Positions 62,222 to 64,000 of a stretch of 64,000 nt of DNA are shown piece by piece. The DNA comes from Leptospira interrogans serovar Manilae (GTDB lineage: Bacteria; Spirochaetota; Leptospiria; Leptospirales; Leptospiraceae). The first letter of the stretch is position 1; every line of letters starts with the position of its first letter. Where the stretch lies: contig CAMCZP010000010.1 in NCBI GenBank assembly GCA_945887855.1, forward strand, positions 1-64,000, in the 5' to 3' direction. Under the pieces are notes generated by a model that did no database searches, had not been told where the DNA came from, and was given only the letters and a program-made list of their open reading frames with translations. The position numbers were made by a program, and so were the translations under genes.

Positions 62222-63562
62222 TTATTCAAATTTTATGGTGATAGCAGTAACTAGAATCCGTTCAAATCTTGAGAGATCGTTGCTATTTCTATAATCAAAG
62301 AGTGGATCCAAAGATTTTAGTACTTTGCCTTCCATTCTAAACATTGCCATTTCGCTTACGATGTAATCCAAGCAGATAGATGCCGCACTCACCTGGAATC
62401 CATTTTGAACTTTGTATCCTGCTTTTTCAGTCTCTACATAAGGAGTTCTATTGTAGATATCACTTTTTCTTGCAAGTGGAACATTTGCAAACTCTCTGTC
62501 AGTGTATCTTTCCAGGCGGCCACTAATTCTCCACTCGGGTAAAAATTTATAAGTAACCCAAACGGTTCCATTGTGCCACTGCTTGTAGGAGTCTGAACTC
62601 TCTTTCGTAACATATGCACTGCCAAAATTATAATTATATAGGCTGGATGAGAGATTTGTTAGGATGGGGTTGTATTCGCCTTTAGTTGGATTTCTTTGGA
62701 AACCAATATCAAAAGATGCTGCAACCGAGAATTTACTTGTTACATCGTAATGAGTGATATAATTTTGGTAGTACCTAGTTTGTCTTTCATTTCCTTTAGG
62801 TTCTACAATAACCTGTCCGGATGTGAGTGTGGACGTACTGGTAGCAATTTCATTCCCAACAAAAATATTATAAGTAAATGATAGGTGTGGAACTGGTTTG
62901 TAGTAAATTTGCATGCCAACAGACTTATTTTTATTGTTGTCCGTGATGATTGACCATCCATTCATCAAGTGAAATTGGACTTTTAGTTTATCGCTGATGT
63001 CATGGGAAAGTCTAAATCCTGCTGAATAATAAGGCACATAGTCTAGAACCAGAGCTCTTGTATACATCCAGTTGTTACCAGATATCCATGACTCAAATCC
63101 AATGTGACCAAAGTAGATTCCCCCATCTAACCAAGTATTTTTAGCAATTCGTATTCCTGCATACGCTTCTTGGATATTTCTAACGGATACTTGGTTGGAT
63201 GTTCGCTGGTTAGACGTTTCGGGTAAATAATTAGCATTCACAGAAGTTCCTACTTGCAATGCTACCCTTCCCCTCACATTTTCTGTTTCTACTTTAGCAT
63301 CTATATGGGCTAAGTTTACATTGAACTCATCATTTCTAACTGCTTGGGTTGTGTAGTTTCTTTCTGTTACATTAGGTTTATTTAAATTGTGAGAATAATA
63401 GGTATCAATAAACGCTCCCATTTTTATTACATTGTGAGGGGCATTGTTGATTGGATGTAGGCTTTCCTTGGTATCCATTTCTTCCACAACCGGAGCTTTT
63501 TTAGCTTGGGAAAAAAGTGCTACCGAACTGAAAATAAAAACGAGAAGGAGGATTGACTTCAT
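62222..63562 (-). CDS. Putative beta-barrel porin, OmpL/BBP2-like
   Basis: Signal peptide; alternating beta-strand pattern (GAFIDTYYSHNLNKPNV..., ...LVTAITIKFE terminal Phe-containing strand). Confidence 0.75.
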   Translation of the reverse strand: MKSILLLVFIFSSVALFSQAKKAPVVEEMDTKESLHPINNAPHNVIKMGAFIDTYYSHNLNKPNVTERNYTTQAVRNDEFNVNLAHIDAKVETENVRGRVALQVGTSVNANYLPETSNQRTSNQVSVRNIQEAYAGIRIAKNTWLDGGIYFGHIGFESWISGNNWMYTRALVLDYVPYYSAGFRLSHDISDKLKVQFHLMNGWSIITDNNKNKSVGMQIYYKPVPHLSFTYNIFVGNEIATSTSTLTSGQVIVEPKGNERQTRYYQNYITHYDVTSKFSVAASFDIGFQRNPTKGEYNPILTNLSSSLYNYNFGSAYVTKESSDSYKQWHNGTVWVTYKFLPEWRISGRLERYTDREFANVPLARKSDIYNRTPYVETEKAGYKVQNGFQVSAASICLDYIVSEMAMFRMEGKVLKSLDPLFDYRNSNDLSRFERILVTAITIKFE

Positions 63563-63790
63563 AAATATTCCTAAGAAAAATATAAAATAAAAATAGAATT
63601 TATTTAAAGCGAAATTTTTTAAGATAATTAAGTTCGATTTAAAATTTTTATTACTTGAATACCAATAAATGAAATATGTTTATAATTTATAGTTTTTTTT
63701 TAAGTATTTCAATAGAATGATAATGGGAAATTATTATTCTATATTTTGGGATATTTTAGAATATCATAATTTATTAAAGTAGAGGTTAGT

Positions 63791-64000
63791 ATGAATACAG
63801 GAATTTGTACAGATGATATATTTTTACGCCATGATACAGGCTTAGGGCATCCAGAGTCAAAAGAAAGATTGGTATCCATACTCAGTTTATTAGATTCAAA
63901 ATCATACTTTAAAGACTTAAAAAAGTATATTCCAATACCTGCTATTGATAAGTTATTAGAACAGGTTCATTCTAAAGAGCATATCAATCGAATTAAATCT
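63791..64000 (+). CDS. Histone deacetylase family protein, truncated by window edge
   Basis: MNTGICTDDIFLRHDTGLGHPESKERLVSILSLL...VHSKEHINRI; open at 64000. Confidence 0.8.
   Translation, partial: MNTGICTDDIFLRHDTGLGHPESKERLVSILSLLDSKSYFKDLKKYIPIPAIDKLLEQVHSKEHINRIKS

Noticed and set aside
1-64000. CRISPR arrays, rRNA operon, prophage or IS transposase
   Set aside because: No regularly spaced direct repeats, no rRNA-like sequence and no integrase/transposase or phage structural proteins seen by inspection.

Overview
The window is about 64 kb of AT-rich, gene-dense chromosomal DNA. It looks like a spirochaete, most probably a Leptospira or close relative: it has a giant SpiroCoCo-type coiled-coil protein, an OmpL/BBP2-like porin, divergent lipoproteins and spirochaete-type paralogous hypotheticals. 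This taxonomic call is inference; I ran no search. Recognisable housekeeping genes are queE, a SNF2/RapA-like helicase, sodB, a family-4 uracil-DNA glycosylase, mtnP, a MoxR/CoxE-like pair, trx, tcdA, an enoyl-CoA hydratase, a class A PBP, a UDP-sugar epimerase/decarboxylase, rsmA, comEC, leuS, parA, split pntA/pntB, an MBL hydrolase, murJ, a BioF-like enzyme, glyQS, an ArsC/Spx-like protein and a truncated histone-deacetylase-family gene at the right edge. I saw no CRISPR array, rRNA, tRNA, prophage or transposase. The best candidates for undescribed biology are: (i) an OsmC / double cyclic-nucleotide-binding / paired paralogous membrane-protein cluster at 28.8-34.5 kb; (ii) a VWA-STAS fusion beside a degenerate NtrC-type AAA+/Fis protein; (iii) a Cache-like membrane protein paired with a STAS+zinc-ribbon protein; (iv) tandem Cys-rich secreted alpha/beta-hydrolase paralogs; (v) two dispersed non-coding repeat families, one with a perfect 20-bp stem, plus a run of three consecutive hairpins near 59.9 kb.
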